A DNA stretch of 33,508 nucleotides, from contig DOUE01000017.1 of assembly GCA_003520745.1 (NCBI GenBank), positions 1-33,508 of the forward strand. Direction: 5' to 3'. The position numbers and the translations under genes were made by a program. Shown here in pieces: positions 1 to 7,191 of the stretch. The first letter of the stretch is position 1. Each line of letters opens with the position of its first letter. Below the pieces are notes generated by a model. It searched no databases. It worked only from the letters and a program-made list of their open reading frames with translations, and was not told where the DNA came from. This DNA is from Erysipelotrichaceae bacterium (GTDB lineage: Bacteria > Bacillota_I > Bacilli_A > Erysipelotrichales > Erysipelotrichaceae).

Positions 1-343
1 AGGTGATATCGGTCTTGAAGTACGCCGTGGTTGCGCAGATCGGTGCACCGCCATAGCGGAAAGTATCCGTAAGGTTCGTTCCTGTCGTCGTTCCGGTTAC
101 CCTGAATGTATGCTCGTTGGATGCAAACTCCAATTCATAAGAATGATCCGAGGAAGTGACGAAGTGCTGTGTTTCGTTCAAGATTGCCCATCCCGACACT
201 GTCATCGTGCTTTGCGACATCGAGATGCTTAAAATTTCATAAGGCAACAACGTCTTTGAAACGATGGTCTCCCCTGCCGCTTCCACGGGAATGACAACCA
301 TGAGAAACAATGAGATGAGAACACAAAGGCTAATTCTTTTCAT
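1..343 (-). CDS. Secreted protein of unknown function, C-terminus cut by window edge
   Basis: The ATG at 343 opens a frame that runs off the left edge after about 114 codons. Residues 1-22 look like a Sec signal peptide: MKR, then a hydrophobic core (about residues 4-18), then a VEA-A type cleavage site. The mature part visible is rich in Ser and Thr with alternating hydrophobic residues, compatible with a beta-sandwich surface domain, but I do not recognise a family. The start is supported by an AAGGATG-like ribosome binding site. The gene overlaps the end of the upstream membrane-protein gene by 14 bases, so the two are probably translated from one message and may act together at the cell surface. 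The function is unknown and the true length cannot be seen. Confidence 0.7.
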   Translation of the reverse strand, partial: MKRISLCVLISLFLMVVIPVEAAGETIVSKTLLPYEILSISMSQSTMTVSGWAILNETQHFVTSSDHSYELEFASNEHTFRVTGTTTGTNLTDTFRYGGAPICATTAYFKTDIT

Positions 344-707
344 GAAACACCATCCTTGCCACAAGAATCGTAAGAATTCCCGCAGCGATCACCGTCATCC
401 AAGGCTGACTTGGGAAAGACTGCTTTAGCTGTTGACCGGGCGTGCCTTCTACAATGGCTTGAGTAGCACATCCCGTCTTCCATTGAAGATCGAATCGATG
501 TGTCAACACTCCGTTTTTCATGATATAGAGCGTCGAAAAACGATCGTCGATCGCCAAAAAGCCATCGGCGTTTTGCTGAAAATACGGATTTGAGGAAAAA
601 AGCACTTCATCGGATTTCAAACCTGTGATGTATACGGATTCTGTTTCGCATGGATAATAGGAGAAGCTGGTTGTCGCTTGATAATCGCCTGAATGTAGAT
701 AGGCCAT
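330..707 (-). CDS. Small protein of unknown function with a C-terminal membrane anchor
   Basis: This is a 125-residue protein with no N-terminal signal peptide. One hydrophobic segment at about residues 103-120 is followed by a short charged tail (HEKN). The soluble part has two cysteines (about residues 20 and 80) and several aromatic and beta-prone stretches. The start at 707 is well supported: a GGAAAGGGGTG ribosome binding site precedes it, and an in-frame TAA lies just upstream. Its 3' end overlaps the start of the secreted-protein gene by 14 bases, so the pair is likely co-translated. I do not recognise the family. It could be a tail-anchored protein or an N-out surface protein; the sequence does not settle the topology. 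Confidence 0.6.
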   Translation of the reverse strand: MAYLHSGDYQATTSFSYYPCETESVYITGLKSDEVLFSSNPYFQQNADGFLAIDDRFSTLYIMKNGVLTHRFDLQWKTGCATQAIVEGTPGQQLKQSFPSQPWMTVIAAGILTILVARMVFHEKN

Positions 708-751
708 GGCATCACCCCTTTCCTTTTATGAGAAAAAGAGGGGATATCCCG

Positions 752-776
752 AAAAAAAAGCTCCCGAAGGAGCGAT
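752..776 (-). terminator. Rho-independent terminator after the yugP-like gene
   Basis: On the minus strand, GCTCC-TTCG-GGAGC (760-773) is followed by eight T residues. It lies 5-8 bases past the stop of the YugP-like gene and separates it from the two unknown genes to the left. Confidence 0.85.
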
Positions 777-780
777 TTGT

Positions 781-1470
781 TTATCTGCGACGGCTTCCAC
801 GCTGCGACATCAAAACCAGACGGAGGATTTGCATCAGCGTCGCCAACAATGCGGCAACATAGGTCAATGCCGCGGCACGCAGCATCGACTTGGCATCGGC
901 ACCTTCATCTTCGGACAAATATCCGTCGTTACGAAGGATGGCCAAGGCACGTCCCGAAGCATCGAATTCAACCGGCAAGGTGACGAGTTGAAAGAGCGCG
1001 ATCATCGCCAGCATCGCCAAACCGAGATAGAAAATCGGCATGATGTTCGAAATCAACCCGATGATGATGACGAACCAGCCTAGGTTCCCCGAGACGATCG
1101 CGACCGGAAGCAGCTTGTTGCGGATTCCGATGAAGCTATAGTTTTCGGCGAACTGGATGGCATGCCCGACTTCATGGGCCGCGACGGCGACGGATGCGAT
1201 CGAATCTTCGTTGTAGACTTTCGGTGAAAGGTTGACTACGTTGGTGCGCGGGTCGAAATGATCGCTCAACACCCCGTTTTGGCTCATCTGGACTTCCACA
1301 TGATGCAACCCGTGACTGTCGAGGATCCTTCGTGCCACCTGGGCACCGGTGATATGCTTTTCGCTTTGTACACGGCTATAGTGTTCATAGACACCCTTGA
1401 CTTTGGTTTGTGCCCAAATCACAAGGATGATCGCCGCGAAGTAGAGAATCATTTGAATCGGATCATTCAT
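781..1470 (-). CDS. yugP: Membrane-bound neutral zinc metallopeptidase, YugP family
   Basis: The protein has 229 residues, close to Bacillus YugP. It has an N-terminal membrane segment (about 7-20), a soluble stretch, the zinc motif HEVGH at 99-103, and two or three more hydrophobic segments at about 120-165 and 205-220. HExxH with the following membrane helices is the mark of the Zn_peptidase_2 (DUF) family of membrane proteases, whose substrates are poorly known. The start is preceded by GAGGAATTTCA, a good ribosome binding site. The gene lies 21 bases after hup with no terminator between them, so it is probably co-transcribed with hup. The metalloprotease fold is clear from the motif; the physiological role is not known. 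Confidence 0.85.
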   Translation of the reverse strand: MNDPIQMILYFAAIILVIWAQTKVKGVYEHYSRVQSEKHITGAQVARRILDSHGLHHVEVQMSQNGVLSDHFDPRTNVVNLSPKVYNEDSIASVAVAAHEVGHAIQFAENYSFIGIRNKLLPVAIVSGNLGWFVIIIGLISNIMPIFYLGLAMLAMIALFQLVTLPVEFDASGRALAILRNDGYLSEDEGADAKSMLRAAALTYVAALLATLMQILRLVLMSQRGSRRR

Positions 1471-1491
1471 TGAAATTCCTCGGTTTCTAGT

Positions 1492-1776
1492 CTATTTAAC
1501 AAGTTCCTTCAAGGCTTTCGAGGCTTTGAAAGACGGGGACTTACTGGATTCGATCGTGATTTTTTCCTTGGTCGAAGGATTGATCCCGATCCGTGCTTTA
1601 CGTTCTTTGACTTCGAACTTGCCAAACCCGGCGATATCCACTTTTCCACCCTTACCCAGGGTATCCTTGATGTCGTCGAAGACGAGTTCGATGATTTCGG
1701 CTGCTGATTTTTTGGTGATATCCAAACTTGCGGCTAGCGTTTCGGCCAATGCTTTCTTATTCTTGATTTCGCTCAT
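1492..1776 (-). CDS. hup: DNA-binding protein HU
   Basis: This is a 94-residue HU-type histone-like protein that bends and compacts DNA as a dimer. It shows the family pattern throughout: N-terminal helices with KKSAAEII, then GKVDIAGFGKFEVKERKAR at the start of the beta arm, and the INPSTKEKITI arm tip. An in-frame ATG at 1791 exists, but the Shine-Dalgarno GGAGGTAAC sits between the two ATGs, so the start at 1776 is preferred. It has its own promoter (-35 TTGTAA, 17-base spacer, -10 TATGAT). It follows gpsA, as hbs lies near gpsA in Bacillus. Confidence 0.96.
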   Translation of the reverse strand: MSEIKNKKALAETLAASLDITKKSAAEIIELVFDDIKDTLGKGGKVDIAGFGKFEVKERKARIGINPSTKEKITIESSKSPSFKASKALKELVK

Positions 1777-1801
1777 GATTGTTACCTCCATTTATGGTTT
1801 T

Positions 1802-1830
1802 ATCATAGCACTCCGACCCTACAATTACAA
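1802..1830 (-). promoter_or_regulatory. Promoter of hup
   Basis: Minus-strand -35 TTGTAA (1825-1830), a 17-base spacer, and -10 TATGAT (1802-1807), located 25 bases before the hup start. It lies between the gpsA stop and hup, giving HU an independent promoter. Confidence 0.65.
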
Positions 1831-1840
1831 TCGATAGTAC

Positions 1841-2833
1841 TTACTCGGCTTTGAGTTCCCTCTTCATCAATTCCAGGATGGATTGCGACGGAATCGCGTT
1901 TTCATAGAGGACTTTGTAAACCTGTTCCGTGATCGGCATACTGATGTCGAGCTTGTGCGCTTCCTCAAAGATGACTTTGGCGGCCTTGACCCCTTCGACG
2001 GTCTTCGTGTTGTTTTCCCAAAACGATTTCGCGCTATCGCTCTTACCGATCATCAAACCGGCTTGGAAATTCCGCGAATGGACGCTGGTGCAGGTGACGA
2101 TCAGGTCCCCCACGCCGGTCAAACCGAGGTAGGTTTCCGGTTTCGCCCCGAAGTATATCCCATATCGAGACATCTCCGCCAAGCCCCGGGTCATCAGGGC
2201 TGCGCGGGCGTTGTCGCCCAAGCCTAAACCGCTGAGGATACCGCTGGCGATCGCGATGATGTTCTTGATCGCGACACCGGTTTCCGCACCGATGACGTCG
2301 GTATTGCGGTAGACACGGAAGTAATTGTTCGAGAAGGCTTGTTGGACGCGGATCGATGATTCCTCGTTCTCACAGACGGCATTGATCGTCGTCAACAGAC
2401 GCAATACGACTTCCTCGGCATGCGAGGGTCCGATCAGTGAAACGACATCGTCGAGGATTTCCGGTTTGACCGTCTCGCGGATGACGACGGACAGGCGTTT
2501 GTGGGTGACCGGATGGAAACCCTTCGCAACGCTGACCACAAGCACTTTACGTGTGAAATGCTGGTTGATCAGAAGGCAGACATCTTCGATCGCAGCGGTA
2601 GGTACCGCCAGGATGACCATTTCCGCATCCGCGACCAGACTTAAATCGTTTGTCGCTTTAACGTCTTCGTTGATATGGACCCCCGGAAAATACTTTTCAT
2701 TTTGATGATACATGTGGATGTCGACGACTTCATCCAAATCTTTCCCCCAAATGGTGACGTCGTGGAGATTGTCGGCCAATACTTGTGCCAGCGCAGTTCC
2801 CCAACTGCCACTACCGATGACTGTGACTTTCAT
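1841..2833 (-). CDS. gpsA: NAD(P)H-dependent glycerol-3-phosphate dehydrogenase
   Basis: This 330-residue enzyme reduces dihydroxyacetone phosphate to sn-glycerol 3-phosphate, the backbone for phospholipid synthesis, in the cytoplasm. The N-terminal Rossmann motif GSGSWGTALA is at 7-16; Lys104 sits in the SVAKGF motif and Lys190 in GVAIKN, the two conserved catalytic lysines. The GPSHAEEV motif is at about 135-142. The length is typical of the family. A GGAGGAACAC ribosome binding site precedes the ATG, and the gene starts 9 bases after der, so it is translated from the cmk-der-gpsA message. Confidence 0.97.
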   Translation of the reverse strand: MKVTVIGSGSWGTALAQVLADNLHDVTIWGKDLDEVVDIHMYHQNEKYFPGVHINEDVKATNDLSLVADAEMVILAVPTAAIEDVCLLINQHFTRKVLVVSVAKGFHPVTHKRLSVVIRETVKPEILDDVVSLIGPSHAEEVVLRLLTTINAVCENEESSIRVQQAFSNNYFRVYRNTDVIGAETGVAIKNIIAIASGILSGLGLGDNARAALMTRGLAEMSRYGIYFGAKPETYLGLTGVGDLIVTCTSVHSRNFQAGLMIGKSDSAKSFWENNTKTVEGVKAAKVIFEEAHKLDISMPITEQVYKVLYENAIPSQSILELMKRELKAE

Positions 2834-2842
2834 GTGTTCCTC

Positions 2843-4150
2843 CTACTCTTTGGCTCGAGCGATGATGTGGATGGGCGTACCTTCGAAAACGAAGGCTTCC
2901 CGTAAGCGGTTTTCGATATAACGGCGATATGAGAAATGCATTAACGTTGGATCGTTGACGAAGAGAATGAAGGTCGGCGGCGCGACCGCGACCTGGGATG
3001 CATACATGATTTTCAACCGTTGCCCGTTATGCGTGGGCGGCGGGGTGAACAACTGTGCGTCGAGGATGACTTCGTTGAGGATGCTGGTTTGAATCCTTAG
3101 GTTACTGTAATCGTAGAGGCGCTCGATCATCGGAATGATCTGATGAACCCTTTGTTTCGTCAGAGCAGATACAAATAGAATCGGCGCATAAGACAAGTAG
3201 ATGAACTGTTTGCGGATTTCTTCGGTGACCCGGTTGATCGTCGATTCATCTTTTTCGACACCGTCCCATTTATTGTAGACGATGACGATCGGTTTCCCGG
3301 CTTCATGGGCATATCCCGCCACGTGCTTGTCTTGCTCACGGATACCGGAAACGCCATCAAGGACAAAGAGGATGACATCGGCTCGCTCGATCGCGCTTAA
3401 CGCCCTTAGAACCGAGTATTTCTCGATGTTTTCATAGACTTTACCGCGTTTGCGGATCCCGGCCGTATCGATGACGACGTAGTCCTTGCCATCCCGGGTG
3501 AACGGACTGTCGATCGCGTCGCGCGTCGTACCTTCGATTTCGGATACGATGACGCGTTCCTGATTGAGAATCGCATTGACCAACGAGGACTTTCCGACAT
3601 TGGGGCGTCCGATGATGGCGAATTTGATCTTCCCCTCGTATTCGTTGAGTTTCTTTTTGGGGAATTGGGCGATCACTTCGTCCAACACATCCCCGATCCC
3701 GATCCCGTGCGCTCCGCTGACCGGAATGACGGTATCGAAACCCAGGGCGTAGAATTCATAGGCGTTTGGCGCCATCGCGACATCGTCGATTTTATTGACC
3801 GCCAGGATGACGGGTTTGTCGCTGCGATGGAGCATCTTGGCGATGTAATGATCATCCGCCGTCAACCCGTCTTTTCCGCTCACGACGAAAACGATGACAT
3901 CCGCCTCTTCGACGGCAATTTCGACTTGCGCACGGATCTCGGTTTGAAACGGCTGATCCACCAATTGGATCCCACCGGTATCGATCAGTCTGAAATCTTT
4001 GGTCAACCAATTCCCTTTGGCATAAATCCGATCCCGGGTAACCCCCGGGGTATCTTCGACGATCGACATGCGTTCACCGATGATACGATTGAAGATCGTC
4101 GACTTCCCGACATTGGGTCTTCCGACGATCGCTACGATTCCATCGATCAT
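2843..4150 (-). CDS. der: Ribosome-associated GTPase Der (EngA)
   Basis: This 435-residue protein has two tandem GTPase domains, the diagnostic feature of Der, which acts in assembly of the 50S subunit. P-loops GRPNVGKS are at 10-17 and 181-188; NKID (119-122) and NKWD are the guanine-specificity motifs; DTGG and DTAG are the G3 motifs. The C-terminal 80 or so residues form the KH-like domain. Its ATG overlaps the cmk stop in an ATGA arrangement, which implies translational coupling. Order cmk-der-gpsA is as in Bacillus, without the intervening genes found there. Confidence 0.98.
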   Translation of the reverse strand: MIDGIVAIVGRPNVGKSTIFNRIIGERMSIVEDTPGVTRDRIYAKGNWLTKDFRLIDTGGIQLVDQPFQTEIRAQVEIAVEEADVIVFVVSGKDGLTADDHYIAKMLHRSDKPVILAVNKIDDVAMAPNAYEFYALGFDTVIPVSGAHGIGIGDVLDEVIAQFPKKKLNEYEGKIKFAIIGRPNVGKSSLVNAILNQERVIVSEIEGTTRDAIDSPFTRDGKDYVVIDTAGIRKRGKVYENIEKYSVLRALSAIERADVILFVLDGVSGIREQDKHVAGYAHEAGKPIVIVYNKWDGVEKDESTINRVTEEIRKQFIYLSYAPILFVSALTKQRVHQIIPMIERLYDYSNLRIQTSILNEVILDAQLFTPPPTHNGQRLKIMYASQVAVAPPTFILFVNDPTLMHFSYRRYIENRLREAFVFEGTPIHIIARAKE

Positions 4151-4827
4151 TTTCGATCACCTTCCTTTTCTTTCATTTTCTCTTTGACAATCGCTTCGAC
4201 CATTTCAACGACTTCTTCGATGGTCATCGACGATGTATCGATTTCGATCGCATCGTCCGCTTTTCTCAACGGAGAATGGGCACGGTGCGTGTCCTGGTAA
4301 TCCCTTTGCTTGAGATCGTCAAGGATCTCATCGAAGCTTCCGCTACGTTTCTTCTCTTGATTCTCAATGAATCTTCGCTCTGCGCGCGATAGAGTACTCG
4401 CGGTTTGGAAAATCTTGATTTCCGCATCGTCGAGTACGACGGTGCCGATATCCCGGCCATCCAGAATGAAACCTTTCGATTTCGCCATCGCTTGCTGACG
4501 CCGTACCAATTCGCATCGAACCTTCGGCAAAGCCGATATGGACGACGTTAGGATGTCCATATCTTTCTTTCGTATTTCTTCGGTGACATCGACCCCGTCC
4601 AACAGCAAATGGCCTTGAGGATCGAAGGCGAATTCAGTATGCTTCAGCATGTCGGAGATTTCTTCTTCATTTTCAACGGTGTAACCAAGCGATTTCGCCT
4701 TTAAGGCGCAGCCCCTGTACATCGCACCGGTGTCGATATGGATGTAGTCCAGTCGCTTCGCCAAACGTTTGGCGATGGTGCTTTTCCCGGATGCGCTTGG
4801 ACCGTCGATGGCGATATTCAATTTCAT
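4147..4827 (-). CDS. cmk: Cytidylate kinase
   Basis: This is a 226-residue CMP/dCMP kinase that makes CDP and dCDP from ATP and CMP or dCMP. The P-loop GPSASGKS is at 9-16; the family motifs DTGAMYRG and DGRDIGTVV follow at the usual places. A longer frame opens at 4857, but the start at 4827 gives the normal N-terminus (MKLNIAIDG) and has GAGGG upstream. The ATG overlaps the stop of the preceding tail-anchored protein gene by one base (TAATG), and its own stop overlaps der (ATGA). The gene is thus coupled on both sides. Confidence 0.97.
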   Translation of the reverse strand: MKLNIAIDGPSASGKSTIAKRLAKRLDYIHIDTGAMYRGCALKAKSLGYTVENEEEISDMLKHTEFAFDPQGHLLLDGVDVTEEIRKKDMDILTSSISALPKVRCELVRRQQAMAKSKGFILDGRDIGTVVLDDAEIKIFQTASTLSRAERRFIENQEKKRSGSFDEILDDLKQRDYQDTHRAHSPLRKADDAIEIDTSSMTIEEVVEMVEAIVKEKMKEKEGDRK

Positions 4828-5645
4828 TAAATCAACCCTCTTGAAGTTAAGACCCAAAAGACAGCCATCCCCAGCATCATGACCAACACCAGGACCAGGA
4901 CGATGACGATGAGATTCAATAATCGGTTCGATTTGGAGACATTCATGGTCATACCATTCAGTTCTTTCTCATACTCATCCAGCTGGACTCTTAATTTTTG
5001 CGTCTCTTCCAGGACTTCCTTGAAGTTGTCCTTCGATTGAACCGGAACCATGTTCTGCATTTCCAAAACACTCAAGGGCTCTTCCTTCTCGTTCGCAAAA
5101 ATCACTTGCTTGATTTCGTTTGTCAAGTTGATTTCATCAACGCTCAAATCTTCGGGTTCTTCGATCACCAAAGGTTTGGGCGGTGCGAAATAAACAGGTT
5201 GGCTATCGTTGTTGTATTCGATCTTTCTTGATTCTTTCTGTACGCTTGCAACGACGGATTGGCCGTCTTTACTGAATTCCTTCGTCTTGGATTCTTTCAC
5301 GGCGCCGGTGATGATATTGCTTTGCGTATCTTCATACCCGCGGTAGCCTTTTTTGATATTGTAGTTCTTGACTTCTTCTAGAAAATCGTCGAGGAACTCG
5401 TTACGAAACGTGGATACACCAGTAGGTTCATAAGGCTGCGTATCAAAACGGACATCCCGTTTGCCATGCTGCGATTGATGGGGAGCGGAACTGGCTTGTT
5501 CGCGTACCGGCTTGAACGTGTTGTCGATCCGGCTTAGACGTTGGGCAAAAGGACTGAGCGCTTCGGAATGAATCTCGCCTTCCCTGTCGTTTTGAATGCT
5601 TTCACGTAAATCCTCAAACTTCTTGATTCTCGATAGTTCGGCCAT
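4827..5645 (-). CDS. Tail-anchored coiled-coil protein of unknown function, first gene of the cmk-der-gpsA operon
   Basis: This 272-residue protein has a hydrophilic, highly charged N-terminal 245 residues and one strong hydrophobic segment near the C-terminus (about 246-267, rich in V, L, I and M). There is no signal peptide, so the bulk should be cytoplasmic with the C-terminus in the membrane. A short, apparently conserved-looking segment at about 80-100 (FRNEFLDDFLEEVKNYNIKK) stands out in otherwise low-complexity sequence; residues 208-240 look like a coiled coil next to the membrane. A strong GAGGAGGGT site and an extended -10 promoter support the start. It overlaps cmk by one base (TAATG). 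I do not recognise a family; the layout resembles scaffold or division-type single-pass proteins, but that is only a guess. Confidence 0.75.
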   Translation of the reverse strand: MAELSRIKKFEDLRESIQNDREGEIHSEALSPFAQRLSRIDNTFKPVREQASSAPHQSQHGKRDVRFDTQPYEPTGVSTFRNEFLDDFLEEVKNYNIKKGYRGYEDTQSNIITGAVKESKTKEFSKDGQSVVASVQKESRKIEYNNDSQPVYFAPPKPLVIEEPEDLSVDEINLTNEIKQVIFANEKEEPLSVLEMQNMVPVQSKDNFKEVLEETQKLRVQLDEYEKELNGMTMNVSKSNRLLNLIVIVLVLVLVMMLGMAVFWVLTSRGLI

Positions 5646-5668
5646 GGGATACCCTCCTCATCTTGCTT

Positions 5669-5677
5669 ATTATAACA
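5669..5677 (-). promoter_or_regulatory. Extended -10 promoter of the cmk-der-gpsA operon
   Basis: The minus strand carries TGTTATAAT, with a perfect -10 hexamer (5669-5674) and an extended -10 TG. It lies 23 bases before the ATG at 5645. There is no good -35 hexamer, which the extended -10 may compensate. Confidence 0.6.
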
Positions 5678-5730
5678 AAAATTCCCCTTAATGAGAACGT
5701 AAACCGTCCTATTCATGCGTTTTACGGCGG

Positions 5731-5762
5731 AAAACAAATACGCCGCGGATCAAGCGGCGTAT
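5731..5762 (-). terminator. Rho-independent terminator after ribU
   Basis: A 9-bp perfect stem, ATACGCCGC (minus, 5754-5762) with GCGGCGTAT (5738-5746) and a 7-base loop, is followed by TTGTTTT. It lies about 20 bases past the ribU stop. Confidence 0.85.
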
Positions 5763-5781
5763 CTTATTTGATTGTTCGTGC

Positions 5782-6339
5782 TTATCGACCGATCTTCTTA
5801 AGAACACTTTGCAATCTGGGATAGAGAAGGATGATGACGATCGACATCAAGATCCCCTTGACGATGTTGAACGGGGTCAATGCGGAATTGATCATATTGA
5901 TTCTTGCGGCACTGTCTTCGATCCCCCAGATGGGTAGGGTGATATAGTAGTTCACAAAGGCCATGGCGGCCGCCATCGCGGCGGTACCGAGCGCCAATGC
6001 CGGAAGATATGTTTTATAATTGAAGTTCTTACGTGCGATCCACGCTACCGGAAGCAAGAAGGAAACACCCGCGGCGAAGTTCGCCAATTCACCGACGAAT
6101 CCCCCGTCTTTATTGAGGAAAATGAAGTGCAAGATGTTTTTCAGCAATTCGACGACGATGCCCGCGATCGGTCCGGCACTCAGGCTGATCAAGATCGCCG
6201 GAATGTCGCTGAAGTCGATTTTCAAGAAAGCGGCCTGCGGAAGGATGAATCCGACCGGAAGTTCAAAGAAATAAAGTACGAAAGATAGCGCGGTCATAAT
6301 GCCGATGAGAGTGATAAGCTTAGTGGAGTTTAGTTTCAT
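5782..6339 (-). CDS. ribU: Riboflavin ECF transporter substrate-binding component RibU
   Basis: This 185-residue, very hydrophobic protein has five or six membrane helices and the fold expected of an ECF-transporter S component. Residues 1-25 (LITLIGIMTALSFVLYFFEL), the FLKIDFSDIPA motif, and GPIAGIVVELLKNILHF are typical of RibU, which binds riboflavin and works with the shared EcfT and EcfA proteins (not in this window). The FMN riboswitch directly upstream strongly supports the substrate. A longer frame starts at 6432 inside the riboswitch; the start at 6339, with AAAGGAC upstream, is preferred. Expression should fall when FMN is plentiful. Confidence 0.95.
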   Translation of the reverse strand: MKLNSTKLITLIGIMTALSFVLYFFELPVGFILPQAAFLKIDFSDIPAILISLSAGPIAGIVVELLKNILHFIFLNKDGGFVGELANFAAGVSFLLPVAWIARKNFNYKTYLPALALGTAAMAAAMAFVNYYITLPIWGIEDSAARINMINSALTPFNIVKGILMSIVIILLYPRLQSVLKKIGR

Positions 6340-6357
6340 GGTTTTGTCCTTTCTCAC

Positions 6358-6380
6358 AAAAAAACCCTGGAAACTCCGGG
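6358..6380 (-). terminator. Expression-platform terminator of the FMN riboswitch
   Basis: The minus strand reads CCCGGA, a GTT loop, then TCC-A-GGG (one bulged A), followed by seven T residues. It sits between the aptamer and the ribU ribosome binding site, so ligand control is probably by premature termination. Confidence 0.8.
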
Positions 6381-6401
6381 CTAAAATAAGGTCAAAAATC
6401 A

Positions 6402-6511
6402 ACCTCTTCCATCCAGACTGTACTGTCGCCATCGGAATCGCACCGATTCATGCCGAAACTCGGCTCGCGGGGTTTACCGCCGGTCGGGAATTGCACCCTG
6501 CCCTGAAGTCG
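6402..6511 (-). promoter_or_regulatory. FMN riboswitch (RFN element) controlling ribU
   Basis: The minus strand shows the conserved RFN blocks in order: CAGGGCAGGGTG, AATTCCCGACCGGCGGTAAA, CCCGCGAGCC, a GGTGCGATTCCGATG segment, and CGACAGTACAGTCTGGATGG with GAAGAG at the 3' side. All six-stem landmarks are present and uninterrupted. FMN binding is expected to favour the downstream terminator and to switch off riboflavin uptake. Confidence 0.96.
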
Positions 6512-6516
6512 TGATT

Positions 6517-6544
6517 ATTATAACACATAGAAAAGCTTTGTAAA
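6517..6544 (-). promoter_or_regulatory. Promoter of the riboswitch-ribU transcript
   Basis: Minus-strand -35 TTTACA (6539-6544), a 16-base spacer and -10 TATAAT (6517-6522) with an extended TG (TGTTATAAT). Transcription would start a few bases before the aptamer. The -35 lies in the T-tract of the efp terminator, so the two signals are fused. Confidence 0.75.
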
Positions 6545-6568
6545 GAAAAACATCCGTACGGATGTTTA
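6542..6568 (-). terminator. Rho-independent terminator after efp
   Basis: The palindrome CATCCG-TA-CGGATG (6551-6564), followed on the minus strand by TTTTTCTTT, begins directly after the efp stop codon (6566-6568). Its T-tract overlaps the -35 of the ribU promoter. Confidence 0.85.
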
Positions 6569-7120
6569 GGCTCTTCCGGAATACTTCCCGTCGGATGTGC
6601 TGACCAGCACCATTTCTTCTCCGATGAACATCGGAACCTTGATTTCAAGTCCGGTTTCCAACCGCGCCATCTTCTGTGCGTTGGTCGCCGTATCCCCTTT
6701 GATGGCAGGTTCGGTCTCGACGATTTGCAGCGATACCTTATCCGGCAGAATAACGCCGAGGATCTCGCCTTCATACGTCATGACGTTGATGTTGTCATTG
6801 GGTTTAAGGAAGTTGAGTTCCCACTTCAAATTGTCTTTCTGGATCTCGATCTGGTCATACGTGCTCGTGTCCATGAAGGCTACCGCATCACCGGTATCAT
6901 ACAGATATTGCATTTCTTTTTTGTCGATATGCGCGGGTTCGACCTTGTCTCCTCCGGTAAACGATAATTCTACGATGGCTCCCGTACGTAAATTACGTAC
7001 TTTCGATTTAACGATCATCTGACGCATCGCGGTTTTATTGTGTGCGGTTTCGATGACACTGAAAATGTTGCCTTCATATTCGAACGTCAGTCCGGGGCGT
7101 AAATCATTAACGATAATCAT
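6566..7120 (-). CDS. efp: Elongation factor P, with Met at the usual modified Lys32
   Basis: This 184-residue protein is the usual length for EF-P, which binds between the P and E sites and relieves ribosome stalling at polyproline. All three beta-barrel domains are recognisable, e.g. NLRTGAIVELSFTGGDKVE, MQYLYDTGD, ETEPAIKGDTATN and the C-terminal TSDGKYSGRA. The domain I loop tip is unusual: aligned without gaps to Bacillus subtilis EF-P (His27 and Lys29 in register), the canonical PGKGAAF is TAMRQMI, putting Met at position 32 and Arg at 33. The usual Lys modification therefore cannot occur at that site. The ribosome binding site AGGAGG and a TTGACA/TAAAAT promoter support the start; the gene stands alone after comGG. 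Confidence 0.95.
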   Translation of the reverse strand: MIIVNDLRPGLTFEYEGNIFSVIETAHNKTAMRQMIVKSKVRNLRTGAIVELSFTGGDKVEPAHIDKKEMQYLYDTGDAVAFMDTSTYDQIEIQKDNLKWELNFLKPNDNINVMTYEGEILGVILPDKVSLQIVETEPAIKGDTATNAQKMARLETGLEIKVPMFIGEEMVLVSTSDGKYSGRA

Positions 7121-7142
7121 TGTTAATTCCTCCTACCCATCT

Positions 7143-7170
7143 ATTTTAATTCTTTAATCCATTTTGTCAA
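7143..7170 (-). promoter_or_regulatory. Promoter of efp
   Basis: Minus-strand consensus -35 TTGACA (7165-7170), a 16-base spacer and -10 TAAAAT (7143-7148), 22 bases before the efp start. It lies in the gap after comGG, so efp can be made without the com genes. Confidence 0.75.
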
Positions 7171-7191
7171 TCGAATACGAACACAAGCCCG

